From Nocardia albiluteola (lineage in GTDB: Bacteria > Actinomycetota > Actinomycetes > Mycobacteriales > Mycobacteriaceae): 64,000 nt of DNA. The number at the start of each line of letters is the position of its first letter. Positions within the stretch are counted from its first letter, which is position 1. Of this stretch, positions 43,914-53,045 are shown in pieces. Location: assembly GCF_018860155.1 (NCBI RefSeq), contig NZ_JAHKNI010000005.1, positions 62,001 to 126,000 on the forward strand, in the 5' to 3' direction. The notes beneath the pieces are model-generated. The model ran no database searches and was not told where the DNA came from. It was given only the letters and a program-made list of their open reading frames with translations. The position numbers were made by a program, and so were the translations under genes.

Positions 43914-44594
43914 ATGACCGAGACCGAGCTGTGGCGGCGGTGGCTGGAGGACCCAGTCATCACCCGCGACCCTGATACTCCGGTCTCGGTCCGGCGGCGA
44001 CGCCGCCGCACCAAGGCCGGAGAGCCCGGCCGGCCACGCACCGCAGCGCGGCGGCGCCCGGTGAAGGCAAGGCGTGGTTCGTGGTTCGCGGTCACGGCCA
44101 TAGCGGTCGTCATCGGGGTCGTCGTGCTCAGTGTCGTGCGGGGTGGAACCCGTCACGATTCCGCCACCGCGGATTTGTATCCGGTGGTCTCGACAGCCGC
44201 GCCGACGACCACGGTGGCGCCGTTCTGTGCAGTCGGCTCGGTCGGAGGGACGGTGGTCACCGACGGCGCCGGGGACCGCGGCTCCGGCCCGGGCGTGATC
44301 GCCGCGTACGAGCATGCATATTTTGATGCCCGAGACCCGAAAGCAGCACTGGACCTCACGGATCGCGGCCCGGGCTTGCCTGCAGAACCACAACTGGCCC
44401 AAGGTATTTCGTCGACACCGCCGCAAGTGCCGTGGTGTGTGTCGATCACCGATCACGGCGGAGGGGTGTACGAGACCGCCGTGCGGTATCTGCCCGCGGC
44501 CGGGCAGCCGCCGGTGCTGTGGCTGCTCGACATCACCGTGACCGGCCAGGGCGGGGTGTTCACCATCATCCGCATTCAAGACAAAGCGGCATGA
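43914..44594 (+). CDS. single-pass membrane protein of the transfer operon, VirB8/NTF2-like ectodomain
   Basis: A 226-residue protein with an Arg-rich cytoplasmic tail (SVRRRRRRTKAGEPGRPRT), one membrane helix (WFAVTAIAVVIGVVVLSVV) and an external domain. In that domain, VIAAYEHAYFDARDPKAALD and the strands YETAVRYLPAAG, LWLLDITVTGQ suggest an NTF2-like fold as in VirB8/TcpC. GAAGGA precedes ATG 43914. A role as a periplasmic channel part is inferred from fold and place. Confidence 0.72.
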   Translation: MTETELWRRWLEDPVITRDPDTPVSVRRRRRRTKAGEPGRPRTAARRRPVKARRGSWFAVTAIAVVIGVVVLSVVRGGTRHDSATADLYPVVSTAAPTTTVAPFCAVGSVGGTVVTDGAGDRGSGPGVIAAYEHAYFDARDPKAALDLTDRGPGLPAEPQLAQGISSTPPQVPWCVSITDHGGGVYETAVRYLPAAGQPPVLWLLDITVTGQGGVFTIIRIQDKAA

Positions 44595-44625
44595 ATTCAC
44601 CACCAATCATGAAGGAGCACAAGCA

Positions 44626-45279
44626 ATGCCGAAATCAGAGTGGGAAATCGCAGCCGCTGCTGTCAAAGAGAACGCAGCCACGCTCAGGGCGATGACCAGC
44701 CACACCGAAGTATACGAGTGGGTCAAAGCCCACGACCTGAACACCCGCACCCTCTTCCCCAAGTTCAAGGCCCAGCTACGCAAACAGCTGGGCATCGACT
44801 ATGACCGGCTGCGCTCGGCAACCCTCGCCCACCAAGCCCAGGAGCTGGCCGTCGCCGCCGCCCGTGCGCCGCGGATCGTGTTGTGGGCAGCGGGAGACGA
44901 CGAGGCCGGCGCGTTCGGTATCTGCGATGTGGAGGGGGAAGCCTTGTGGTACGGCACTTTTCACCCTAATGACTTCCACCATTACCTGCCCGGAGATCAG
45001 GTCAGCGCATCGACCTCGGCTGCGATGAAGGCAGTTTTCGTGGCTGGGCAGACTCGCCGTGAGGCCGAACTGCCGGTACTCGCGCTGACGGTCCAGGTGT
45101 CCGATCACCGCATCGATGCCGACACCTTGCTGCATGCGGGGGCTTCTGATCAGGTCGCGGTCACTCTCGAGGTCACCCAGGAACAGAATCCGGCGCTGGA
45201 GTGGTGCCGGATGCCAGGGTTCAAGACCTGGCACGAGTCCGATCTGTCGAAGCTGCTGGCAGGGTCGGAGACGAGCTGA
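44626..45279 (+). CDS. hypothetical cytoplasmic protein of the transfer operon
   Basis: A 217-residue soluble protein without signal peptide. The N-terminal 65 residues look like a helical, DNA-binding-style region (ATLRAMTSHTEVYEWVKAHD; LFPKFKAQLRKQLGIDYD). The rest is alpha/beta (RIVLWAAGDDEAGAFGICDV). No family was recognised. AAGGAG precedes the ATG, and its stop overlaps the next start by one base. Confidence 0.7.
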   Translation: MPKSEWEIAAAAVKENAATLRAMTSHTEVYEWVKAHDLNTRTLFPKFKAQLRKQLGIDYDRLRSATLAHQAQELAVAAARAPRIVLWAAGDDEAGAFGICDVEGEALWYGTFHPNDFHHYLPGDQVSASTSAAMKAVFVAGQTRREAELPVLALTVQVSDHRIDADTLLHAGASDQVAVTLEVTQEQNPALEWCRMPGFKTWHESDLSKLLAGSETS

Positions 45280-47108
45280 TGATCCTGTTACGGGCCGTCG
45301 CTGAAGTGCTGGCCGGCGCCGTGCTGGCGGCGGGGGCTCCGGTGGCGGTCGCGGACGCTGTTGCGGGGCAAGGGTGTCCGGACATTCACATGCTCGCGGT
45401 GCAGGGCACCGCTGAGTCCTCGGTGCCCGCGCCGACCGGCGCGGACACCGGCGAGCTGGCCGGGGTGATCATCCCGGTCGTGAATGCCGCCCGGGCAGAT
45501 GGGTTCACCATGGAGCGAACCTATATTCCGTATCCGGCCGCTCCCGCCGGTCAGCAACTGGAGGCCGCTTACAAATCCAGTGTGCTGGACGGATTTCAGC
45601 GATTGTCGCAGGTCGCCGCGCGGGTGATCTACCAATGCCCGAACACCAAACTCGTGGTGCTGGGCTATTCCGAGGGCGCAGAGCCGGTGTCGCTGTGGGC
45701 GCAGCAGGTCGCGGCGGGCAAGACCGAGGGAGTTAGCGCCGACGATGTCGCATTGACGGTGACCTTCGGGGACCCGACCCGCGGCGACACCGCACCATTG
45801 TTCGCCGGGAAGCCCGGTCAGCTCGCCCCGGCGGCGTGGCCGGGCCTGAGCCAGGACAAGAAGCCCTCGGTCACCAAATTCCCGGACATGTATGTCTCAC
45901 CCAAGGGGGAAGGCATCGGGCCCGAACGTGACATCGCGACGAGCTTCGGCCCGCTGGATGGGCGAGTGGCCCAGTGGTGTCTGGGCGGGGACTTGTCGTG
46001 TTCGGCGCCGAAGTCGATTTCGCTGGCCCGCGCCGGGTTGGGGATCGCAGCGCAGTCGTCGCTGGATTTCTCGCACGATCCGTTCGGGGTGGTCGGTGAG
46101 CTGGCATCCGCGACCGCCAACACCCTGATCAACGGGGCATCTACCTTCGCGGACAAGGATATTCAGGGTAGCGATTTGGCCGATGCGACGTTCGCGCCGG
46201 GGGCCTCGATCTCGCAGCGCCTGGCCGAGGCCGCAGACCCGACCAACACGGCCCCGCCGACTGATCCGCTGCAGGCGGTGCTCAAGCTCGGGCAGATCGC
46301 ACTCACCTCGGTGACCTCGTTTCTAGGGCAGGTGCTCAATCCGGCGGTGCTGGGGTCGCTGGTGACCGCCGGGGTTCAGATCGCGACGTCCGCGGCCAGC
46401 GCCGCGATTCCGGCGCTGGTGGGTGGACCGGCCGCAGCCCTGGCTGCCGGAGCAGCAGGCGCGGCCGCGGGCGCGGCGGCCGCCGCGCCGTCGCTGGTGC
46501 TGCCCGCGATCACTCTCGGCGCCAGCGCAGTGAATGCCGCGATGACTGTCCTGCCGCCCCAATCAGCGGTGCAGAAGGTGTCGAGCATCTTCAGCTTGCT
46601 GACCACCGAGGTGCAGAAGAATTCGGATCTGCCAGCGCTGCTGATGGATTCGCGACTGTGGACCCAGATCTCCGACGGCGGGTACCGCACGGTCCGAGTG
46701 GCAGCCGATGGATCCACCCCCGCCGACATCACCGCGGACTGGATCATCGCAGCGGGCCGGGACTACCACGCCGCGAACCAGAATGCTTCGGCGGCAAAGA
46801 ATTCCGATGCCCCGGCCCCGGATGCACCGTATCAGCGGACCCCCGACGGCGCGATCGCCACACCAGTGCAGGATCGTCCCGACCTGGGCGCGGTAGCCAA
46901 GACCGACACCCACGGCGACGTGCGGCTGTTCGATGCTCCACCCACCCCGGGCACCACCACCCCGGCGCCGGTGGTGTGGCTGCCCGCCGGGGCCTCGTCG
47001 ATCGCCGACCGCCTCGTCACCGCCATCGCTGGGACCGGACCCGCCGCTGTGGTGCTGCGCAACGGATCCCCCGTAGTGGTCGCCACGACCGCCACCACGA
47101 GAACCTAG
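45279..47108 (+). CDS. long cutinase-like secreted protein of the transfer operon
   Basis: A 609-residue protein with a signal peptide (MILLRAVAEVLAGAVLAAGA). The first 260 residues form a cutinase-like hydrolase: PDIHMLAVQGTAESS, the elbow VVLGYSEGAEPVSLW and the acid in WCLGGDLSCS. In the sister protein at 29647 the catalytic His stands in AAHTDF; here the matching place reads AAQSSLDF, so the His is Gln unless HDP just after replaces it. Residues 360-480 are an Ala-rich hydrophobic region. It may act on the mycolate layer during mating or have become structural. Confidence 0.8.
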   Translation: MILLRAVAEVLAGAVLAAGAPVAVADAVAGQGCPDIHMLAVQGTAESSVPAPTGADTGELAGVIIPVVNAARADGFTMERTYIPYPAAPAGQQLEAAYKSSVLDGFQRLSQVAARVIYQCPNTKLVVLGYSEGAEPVSLWAQQVAAGKTEGVSADDVALTVTFGDPTRGDTAPLFAGKPGQLAPAAWPGLSQDKKPSVTKFPDMYVSPKGEGIGPERDIATSFGPLDGRVAQWCLGGDLSCSAPKSISLARAGLGIAAQSSLDFSHDPFGVVGELASATANTLINGASTFADKDIQGSDLADATFAPGASISQRLAEAADPTNTAPPTDPLQAVLKLGQIALTSVTSFLGQVLNPAVLGSLVTAGVQIATSAASAAIPALVGGPAAALAAGAAGAAAGAAAAAPSLVLPAITLGASAVNAAMTVLPPQSAVQKVSSIFSLLTTEVQKNSDLPALLMDSRLWTQISDGGYRTVRVAADGSTPADITADWIIAAGRDYHAANQNASAAKNSDAPAPDAPYQRTPDGAIATPVQDRPDLGAVAKTDTHGDVRLFDAPPTPGTTTPAPVVWLPAGASSIADRLVTAIAGTGPAAVVLRNGSPVVVATTATTRT

Positions 47109-47117
47109 GAGGAATAC

Positions 47118-47783
47118 GTGAGCAACCCCTTCAGCACCGAGACCACCGATACGGCCGCCGACATCGCACCCGCCGCCGAACTAGACACCGGCGACGGCGC
47201 GGCGGCCGCGGATACCGGGCCCCAGAACGCGCCGGACTCGCAGTCCAGGCCGGACCCGGAGGCGGTGCCGCCCCTGTGGTCGGTCATGGCAGCGGAGCCA
47301 GGCAGCGGTGCCAGCACGCTGGATGGTTGGTGCGCCTGCTCGCGGGAGATCACACGCGATCCGGCGTGGCGCCCGGCACCGGGGGAGAGCCCGTATCTGG
47401 TACTGACCACAGTTCGCTCAGTCGAGGGGATCCGGCGCGGGCGCCAGCTCGCGGGCGCGCTCACCGCCACGGCCGGGCTGGGCGCGCGGGTAGTCGCCAT
47501 CGTGGCCTTGGCCCCGGATCCGGCAACCCGCCCCAGCGGCAGCGGTATTCAGCTCAAAGAGCTGATCGTCGCCGCCGAAGCGGCCGGCGTGCCGATCCTG
47601 CCCCTGGACCACGACCCCGCGCTCGCCGCCGCAGCCATCCCGCTCGGCGGGGCACTGGGCTGGTCCCCGCAACGCGCCGACAACACCAGCGTCCCAACGA
47701 TTCTCGCGCGCCTGTACACCCGCATCTACTTCGCCATCGCTGACGCCGCCACAAGCGGGCCGTCGGCCAAGGAGGCACCATGA
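47118..47783 (+). CDS. hypothetical protein resembling DUF6668-type transfer proteins
   Basis: A 221-residue cytoplasmic protein with an acidic, Ala-rich leader and a compact alpha/beta domain. WSVMAAEPGSGASTLDGW resembles a degenerate P-loop like that of DUF6668 proteins found in actinobacterial conjugative elements, and YLVLTTVRSVEGIRRGRQLA with ILPLDHDPALAAAAIPLG fits a P-loop NTPase fold. The critical Lys of Walker A is absent. GTG 47118 follows AGGAGGAATAC. Family assignment is tentative. Confidence 0.6.
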   Translation: MSNPFSTETTDTAADIAPAAELDTGDGAAAADTGPQNAPDSQSRPDPEAVPPLWSVMAAEPGSGASTLDGWCACSREITRDPAWRPAPGESPYLVLTTVRSVEGIRRGRQLAGALTATAGLGARVVAIVALAPDPATRPSGSGIQLKELIVAAEAAGVPILPLDHDPALAAAAIPLGGALGWSPQRADNTSVPTILARLYTRIYFAIADAATSGPSAKEAP

Positions 47784-48061
47784 GAGTTACTGCGCAGGTG
47801 GCGGTGCTGGCGATCAGCCAGCCCACCCCCGACGGCGGCCCATTTCAGCAGGTCATCAGCAAAATGCTGAACCTGCTGTACTACTTCACCGGCGCCATCG
47901 CGGTCGCCGCCCTGATCGGCGCGGTGGGCATCTACTACTACCAAAAGATGGTGATGCAGAAATCCGAAGTGCTGTCCTGGATCTTTATGGGGCTGTGCCT
48001 GACCTTCGTCGCGGCCCTGGCGGCAACGATCGTCAATTGGGCGATGGGCAGCAGCTCATGA
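47780..48061 (+). CDS. small two-helix membrane protein (VirB2/TrbC-like)
   Basis: A 93-residue protein with two hydrophobic helices (LLYYFTGAIAVAALIGAVGI and IFMGLCLTFVAALAATIVNW) and a short loop. Size and topology are those of VirB2/TrbC-type or related small subunits. ATG 47780 overlaps the preceding stop (ATGA). Confidence 0.7.
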   Translation: MRVTAQVAVLAISQPTPDGGPFQQVISKMLNLLYYFTGAIAVAALIGAVGIYYYQKMVMQKSEVLSWIFMGLCLTFVAALAATIVNWAMGSSS

Positions 48062-48306
48062 AGCAGATTGCCGCATTCGAGCCACTGCCGCCGCAAGTGG
48101 TCGACCCGATCATGCACCTTGCGGGACAGCTGATTTCGTTATCCGGATACTTCGCGGTGGCCGCGATCATCGTGGTAGCCATCCGGGCCTGGCTGCGGTA
48201 CCACAACGGCGCCGACGCCCTCGATCTATGGCGCGAGCTTTTGATCATCCTGTTCCTGGCGGCCGTGGCCGCCAAAACATTCGACATCGCGAACTGGTTT
48301 CACTGA
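48058..48306 (+). CDS. small two-helix membrane protein
   Basis: An 82-residue protein with two hydrophobic helices (LISLSGYFAVAAIIVVAIRA and LLIILFLAAVAAKTFDIAN). It overlaps the preceding small gene by ATGA, and the pair probably form one subcomplex of the channel. No family was recognised. Confidence 0.7.
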   Translation: MKQIAAFEPLPPQVVDPIMHLAGQLISLSGYFAVAAIIVVAIRAWLRYHNGADALDLWRELLIILFLAAVAAKTFDIANWFH

Positions 48307-48324
48307 AACATGGAGGAGAACAGC

Positions 48325-48912
48325 ATGATTCGCCGCCTGCTGGGTGTTGTCGTCGTGGTGATGCTGGCTGGAGTGTCCAGCGCGTGTGGTGCAGGCGGGC
48401 CGGGCGCAGCGCGGCTGTCGATCATCAGCTACCGCGGTGCGGACTGGCTCACCGACGGCGCCATCAAACCTCCGGCCTCCCTGGAACGTTCGGACCGAAT
48501 CCATTACCCGCACAACATGAACGGGGTGGTATTGGCCTCGACAGACTCCCAAACCCTGCTCGATCTGGCCGGGGACGATCAGTACGGCGAGGTCACGCGC
48601 GATTATTTCGCCGCAGGTGCCGGATTGAAGGCATATCTGGCCGCACGCAGCCAACTGCACATCACCGGGGACCCGAATCCTGCGCGGCTGGCGCACATCA
48701 AGGGATTCCGGTTCCTGGCCTACAGCCCCGAGGCCGCGACGGTCGAGGTGGTGTACATCGAGCCGGACCAGTCGGTCACTGGGGTGACGCGCACAGTGGT
48801 GTGGCTGGGCGATACCTGGCTGATCCAGCTGCCCGACCCAGCCTCTCCCACCTCGCCGGTGAAGGCGTACCCGACGATGCCGACCAATATCAACGCCCTC
48901 CCGCAGACTTGA
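48325..48912 (+). CDS. lipoprotein of the transfer operon
   Basis: A 195-residue exported protein. The N-terminus (RRLLGVVVVVMLAGVSSACG) ends in a lipobox with Cys21. The mature part holds VTRDYFAAGAGLKAYLAARS and a C-terminal strand TRTVVWLGDTWLIQLP, compatible with an NTF2-like fold. GGAGGAGAACAGC precedes ATG 48325, the better of two close starts. It is likely anchored on the outer face of the membrane near the channel. Confidence 0.75.
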   Translation: MIRRLLGVVVVVMLAGVSSACGAGGPGAARLSIISYRGADWLTDGAIKPPASLERSDRIHYPHNMNGVVLASTDSQTLLDLAGDDQYGEVTRDYFAAGAGLKAYLAARSQLHITGDPNPARLAHIKGFRFLAYSPEAATVEVVYIEPDQSVTGVTRTVVWLGDTWLIQLPDPASPTSPVKAYPTMPTNINALPQT

Positions 48913-48953
48913 CCCTGAACCCGAAACCTCTGTCGCTCAAAGGAATACCGCCA

Positions 48954-49760
48954 GTGAAGATCCGCCACTACATCCTGATCACCGCTGCCGCCGCACTGAC
49001 CGTCGCCGGAATCGCCGTCTCCTGCGGACACACCAGCTCGGGCCCCCGCCCGGGTGCCGCACCAGCGCCGACGACCGGCCCGAGCGGTTCTTCCCGGCTA
49101 CAGGACAGCGAGTGGTTCAAGAAGAACTTCGGAACTCCGCTGGTGGTCGACACCGAAGTGACCCCCAAAACCGTGGAACAGGCCAAGGATCCCGCCGGGG
49201 TGGTGTTGCCGCAGAACCACGCGACGGTCGACGGGCCGGTGCTGTGGGAGCGGGTGCGCTGCGAGGCGCTGCCGTTCACCACCGCCGACGGCCCCACCCA
49301 CCTGCGTGGCGACACCATGTACGGCGGATTCGCCGACAGCAGACTGGGTGCCGCGGTGGCCGCCTATCACTTCATCTCCTTCGGCAACTACGCCCACACC
49401 GCCGCGGCGATCCCGCTGATCGCGGTGCCCGCCGACCGCGCCGGACTGTGGCCCACACCGATGCCCTATTCGATCCCGCCCTCGCAGTCCGACCCCGGCT
49501 GCCTGGCCCGCAAGAACCCGATCATCCGGCCTTCGCTGTGGACGACGCAGGACATGGGTGCCGGGGTGATGCAGGTGGGCTTCTACTATCCGCCCCTGCC
49601 CGGCGACACGCAGGGCTCCACCTACTACACGTCGGTGGTGTGGGCTGCGGGTGACTGGTATCTGACCGATCAATCGGTCGACGATGTCGCGTTGATCGGC
49701 GGGCACGAGCCCAGCCGCCCGCAATACGCGCCGACCCCGGTGGGCTGGTCATCGTGGTAG
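48954..49760 (+). CDS. lipoprotein of the transfer operon, 268 aa
   Basis: An exported protein with lipobox AVSC near residue 23 after a hydrophobic helix (ILITAAAALTVAGIA). The mature part begins with a Pro-rich linker and then holds WFKKNFGTPLVVDTEVTPKT and YHFISFGNYAHTAAAIPLIA. No family was recognised. AAAGGAATACC precedes GTG 48954. The 3' end overlaps the VirB6-like gene by seven bases. Confidence 0.75.
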   Translation: MKIRHYILITAAAALTVAGIAVSCGHTSSGPRPGAAPAPTTGPSGSSRLQDSEWFKKNFGTPLVVDTEVTPKTVEQAKDPAGVVLPQNHATVDGPVLWERVRCEALPFTTADGPTHLRGDTMYGGFADSRLGAAVAAYHFISFGNYAHTAAAIPLIAVPADRAGLWPTPMPYSIPPSQSDPGCLARKNPIIRPSLWTTQDMGAGVMQVGFYYPPLPGDTQGSTYYTSVVWAAGDWYLTDQSVDDVALIGGHEPSRPQYAPTPVGWSSW

Positions 49761-51550
49761 CTCGCCGGGTCGGCAGTCTCGTGGGGGCCGTGGCGATCCT
49801 GATCGCGCTGGTCGCCGGGCAGGCACACGCCCAGACCTCGGTCCCTCCGGCGATACCGCTCCCCGCCTCACCGTCCGCGCCGTCGCCGGTGCCGGCGGTG
49901 CCGACGATCTCACCGTCGGCGGCGCCGCCGATCATGCCGTTCGGCCCGACCGTGTTTCCCGGTACCGAGTCACCCACCACGACGCCATCCCCGGCACCGT
50001 CCTCGAATCCGTCGTCGAATGATCCGACGTGGAAGGTCAATCAGGGCTGTCCGGACGGGATCAGCGTGCTGGGACTGTGCACCTCGCTCAAGACCCCGAA
50101 CCAATACATCAAGGACGGGGCCGGTGACGCGGTCAACTCGACGCTGGCAAGCATCGTCAACTGGGTGCTGGCCGGGTACGTCTGGTTACAGAAGTACGCG
50201 TGGCAGCTGTTCATCAACGTAAACATCGACGACTCCGGAACCGCGCAAGTGACCGCAGTCCAAAAGATGAACGACATGACCAGCGAACTGCAGGTCGTCG
50301 CGTGCGGTCTCGGACTGCTGATCGCGATCATGCAGATCCTGGCGCAGCGGATGCTGCTCTCGGGCGATAATGCCGCCCCGGAAGCTTTCTCCGGATTTCT
50401 GCGATGGGCGCTGGCCGCGACGCTGGCGGCACCGACGCTGCTGGCTTTGTCCGGCGCCAGTGAGGCTCTGGCGCAATGGATGTTCATGTCCGCGGCCGGG
50501 CCAGCGGGCCCGACACATGTGGTTGACGCGCTGTCCACCGCGCTCTCGGGCAAGGACGCGCGTCTGAAGACCGCGGACGTCATCTCCGTGGCGCTGTGTC
50601 TGCTGGGGATGATCGCGTTCCTCGAGCTGGCGATTCAGCTGTTCCTGCAGAAGGCATGGTTGGTGTACATCGCTGTCGCGCTGCCGATCGCGGGCGCGGC
50701 CTCGGTCACCGGCGCCGGAAGAGCCGTCTTCTCCGCGATGCTGCGTCTGGGCGTCACCGTCGTCCTGTTCAAACCCGTTGCTGCACTGTTATTCTCGGTC
50801 GGATTCTTCCAAATCCAAGCACTCGACTCCGGCGGCTTCGCCTCCGGTGACGACGTGGTGATGGCAGTGCTGATGATGGCCGCCCCGAGTTTCGCTCTGC
50901 CGGTCCTGACCAATCTGATTGGGAACACCAGCGTGGGATTCGCCGGCACTCCCATGTTGCGCTCCATCAGCCAAGTCGCCCGCTCGGGCCGCTCGATGGT
51001 TCAGAACGCCGGACGTCGCACGTCGGGCTGGGCCGGTGATTGGGACGCCCGCGCCCGCGGCAACGGCAGCAGCAGCGGCGACAGAAACTCTTCGCGGAGC
51101 GATGCCCGCGCGAGCACCGCCGCGCCTCCGGCAACCGGCGGCGCGAACGCAGCCAATGGTGCCACAGGAAAAACCAGCGGAACCGGCACCGGCACAGCGA
51201 GTAACCGGGCAGGCAACACCGCGACCACGATATCCACCGGCGGCCCCGGAGCCAGTGCACGCTCCGGCGGAACAGGTACGGGATCGCGGACCTCGGGCAG
51301 CACGGGCAGCGGCCGCGGGCGGACCACCGCAGCTCCTGGTGGCCGCGGTCGGTCCGGGCAGGCCGCAGCCCCGCCCACGACCAGTTCGGGCACACGGTCC
51401 GGAGCCGCGGGCGCCAATCGGGCGGGAGGCCGTTCAGGGCAGACCGCGGCGACCCCGAATTCGGCACCGCCGCCCGCCCCGCCCCAGCGCAGCGCGCCAC
51501 GACGGCGTAGCGGCGCGCCGCGAGACACCAGTTTCCGGCGAATCACATAG
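49754..51550 (+). CDS. VirB6/TrbL-like polytopic membrane protein
   Basis: A 598-residue protein with a signal-type N-terminus and a Pro/Ser-rich linker (residues 25-90), then about six membrane helices between residues 130 and 400 (LQVVACGLGLLIAIMQILAQ; FLRWALAATLAAPTLLAL; AWLVYIAVALPIAGAASV). The last 190 residues are a Gly/Ser/Thr-rich, basic tail of low complexity. This topology matches VirB6/TrbL-type inner-membrane channel proteins. It precedes the SCO6880-family and VirB4-like genes, the usual order in actinobacterial transfer clusters. Confidence 0.82.
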   Translation: MVARRVGSLVGAVAILIALVAGQAHAQTSVPPAIPLPASPSAPSPVPAVPTISPSAAPPIMPFGPTVFPGTESPTTTPSPAPSSNPSSNDPTWKVNQGCPDGISVLGLCTSLKTPNQYIKDGAGDAVNSTLASIVNWVLAGYVWLQKYAWQLFINVNIDDSGTAQVTAVQKMNDMTSELQVVACGLGLLIAIMQILAQRMLLSGDNAAPEAFSGFLRWALAATLAAPTLLALSGASEALAQWMFMSAAGPAGPTHVVDALSTALSGKDARLKTADVISVALCLLGMIAFLELAIQLFLQKAWLVYIAVALPIAGAASVTGAGRAVFSAMLRLGVTVVLFKPVAALLFSVGFFQIQALDSGGFASGDDVVMAVLMMAAPSFALPVLTNLIGNTSVGFAGTPMLRSISQVARSGRSMVQNAGRRTSGWAGDWDARARGNGSSSGDRNSSRSDARASTAAPPATGGANAANGATGKTSGTGTGTASNRAGNTATTISTGGPGASARSGGTGTGSRTSGSTGSGRGRTTAAPGGRGRSGQAAAPPTTSSGTRSGAAGANRAGGRSGQTAATPNSAPPPAPPQRSAPRRRSGAPRDTSFRRIT

Positions 51551-51566
51551 CAAGAGAGGGTATTTC

Positions 51567-53045
51567 ATGGGCCAGCAGAAATATGCGGGATGGCGGAAGC
51601 CTGAATCCACAGGGCTGGTGCCTGGGTTGACGACCACGACCTCGGCCCTGGCGGTCGCAGCGGCGGTACTGGTGATCATGTTGTGGTTCTTCGCCGGATC
51701 CCCCCTGCTGTCGATCGTGGTAGCCGTGCTGGCCGTGCTGCTGATCGCTCCGACGGTCATCCGGATACGCGGGGTATCGGTCGGTGACCTGCTGTGGGCG
51801 TGGATACAGACCTGGCCGATCAGGGCCCGCGAGGCCCAGATCTACAAGACCGGGCTCCTGAGCCACATCCCCGGCGGTCGCGCACGCCTGCCCGGCCTGG
51901 CCACCCCCGTGACGCTGGCCGACTGCTTCGACCCCGACAGCGGGGAGAATGTCGGCGCGCTGGTCGATGTCGTGCGTCACACCATCACCGTCGTCCTATG
52001 GGTGCTTGCGCACGGTCAAGACACGCTGCCCCAAGAGATCATCGATGGCCGGGTTGCTGGATGGGGACAATTCCTGCGGATCACCGGCGAACACGGCGAC
52101 ATCGCCGGAGTCGTGGTGGTCAAGCAGACCGCGCCCGAGACCGGCGCGAGCTACGACGCCGAAATCACTGCCCGCGCCTCCCCGCTGGCACCGGCATTGA
52201 CTACCGAACTGCTCGACGACCGCACCGACGATCTCGCCGCGGACACCCTGCGGCTGACCCAGCGGATCGCGCTGACCTTCCGATACTCCAGCGGCGCCTA
52301 CCAAGACGGCGTGGCCTCGGTGTCACGGCGCCTGCCCGAACTGCGCCACGCCGCGAGTATCGCGGGCCTGCAAGCAGATTGGGCCACCAGCGCCGAAATC
52401 ATCGCCACCACCCACGCCGCATTCAACCCCGCCGCCCAACCCGCGATCGATGAACTCATGGCCCGCGACGGGGACACCGGGATGCGGTGGTCCGATGCCG
52501 GACCGAGTTACTACGACGACGCCTTCTCGTACTTCCTACATGATTCGGGGCGGTCGCTGACCTACAAGTGCTACGAGTTCCCCGTCCAGCCGGTCGACGA
52601 GCAAAGCATGGCCCGGGTGCTCGCGCCCAGCCATCGCGCCCCCTACAAGCGGGTAGCGATGATCTACCGCCCGTACCGGCCCTCGGACGCCAAGGAACTC
52701 GTCGACAGGGACTTCCGCGACGCGCACGCCGCGGTCCAGCGCCGCACACGCGGGCTGGTCGATGCCCGCCAGCAGATGCGCTACGAGGATCTGGCCGCCA
52801 CCCGCGAGGACCTGGCCGAAGGCCACGGCCTGGCCGCGGTGGGAATGCTGGTCACTCTCACCGTCGCCTACGACGAATCCGGTCGCGACGCGGTCCAGCA
52901 ACTCGAAGACGCCGGGGTTTCCTCGTCGTTGAAGTTCTCGCCCTGCTACACCGACGAGGCGGCGATGTTCTTGGTGGCCTTGGGAATCGGGATCTTTCCG
53001 GACATGGACGAAACCAAAGGCGGAGCGAATGTCCTTACTCCCTAA
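51567..53045 (+). CDS. SCO6880-family transfer protein
   Basis: A 492-residue protein with two N-terminal membrane helices (LAVAAAVLVIMLWFFAGSPL; LLSIVVAVLAVLLIAPTVI) and a large cytoplasmic domain. Features such as GRARLPGLATPVTLADCFD and YKCYEFPVQPVDEQSMARVL fit the SCO6880 group, which stands directly before VirB4-like ATPases and probably corresponds to the VirB3/PrgI membrane part plus the VirB4 N-terminal region. GAGAGGG precedes ATG. It overlaps the next gene by 17 bases. Confidence 0.85.
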   Translation: MGQQKYAGWRKPESTGLVPGLTTTTSALAVAAAVLVIMLWFFAGSPLLSIVVAVLAVLLIAPTVIRIRGVSVGDLLWAWIQTWPIRAREAQIYKTGLLSHIPGGRARLPGLATPVTLADCFDPDSGENVGALVDVVRHTITVVLWVLAHGQDTLPQEIIDGRVAGWGQFLRITGEHGDIAGVVVVKQTAPETGASYDAEITARASPLAPALTTELLDDRTDDLAADTLRLTQRIALTFRYSSGAYQDGVASVSRRLPELRHAASIAGLQADWATSAEIIATTHAAFNPAAQPAIDELMARDGDTGMRWSDAGPSYYDDAFSYFLHDSGRSLTYKCYEFPVQPVDEQSMARVLAPSHRAPYKRVAMIYRPYRPSDAKELVDRDFRDAHAAVQRRTRGLVDARQQMRYEDLAATREDLAEGHGLAAVGMLVTLTVAYDESGRDAVQQLEDAGVSSSLKFSPCYTDEAAMFLVALGIGIFPDMDETKGGANVLTP

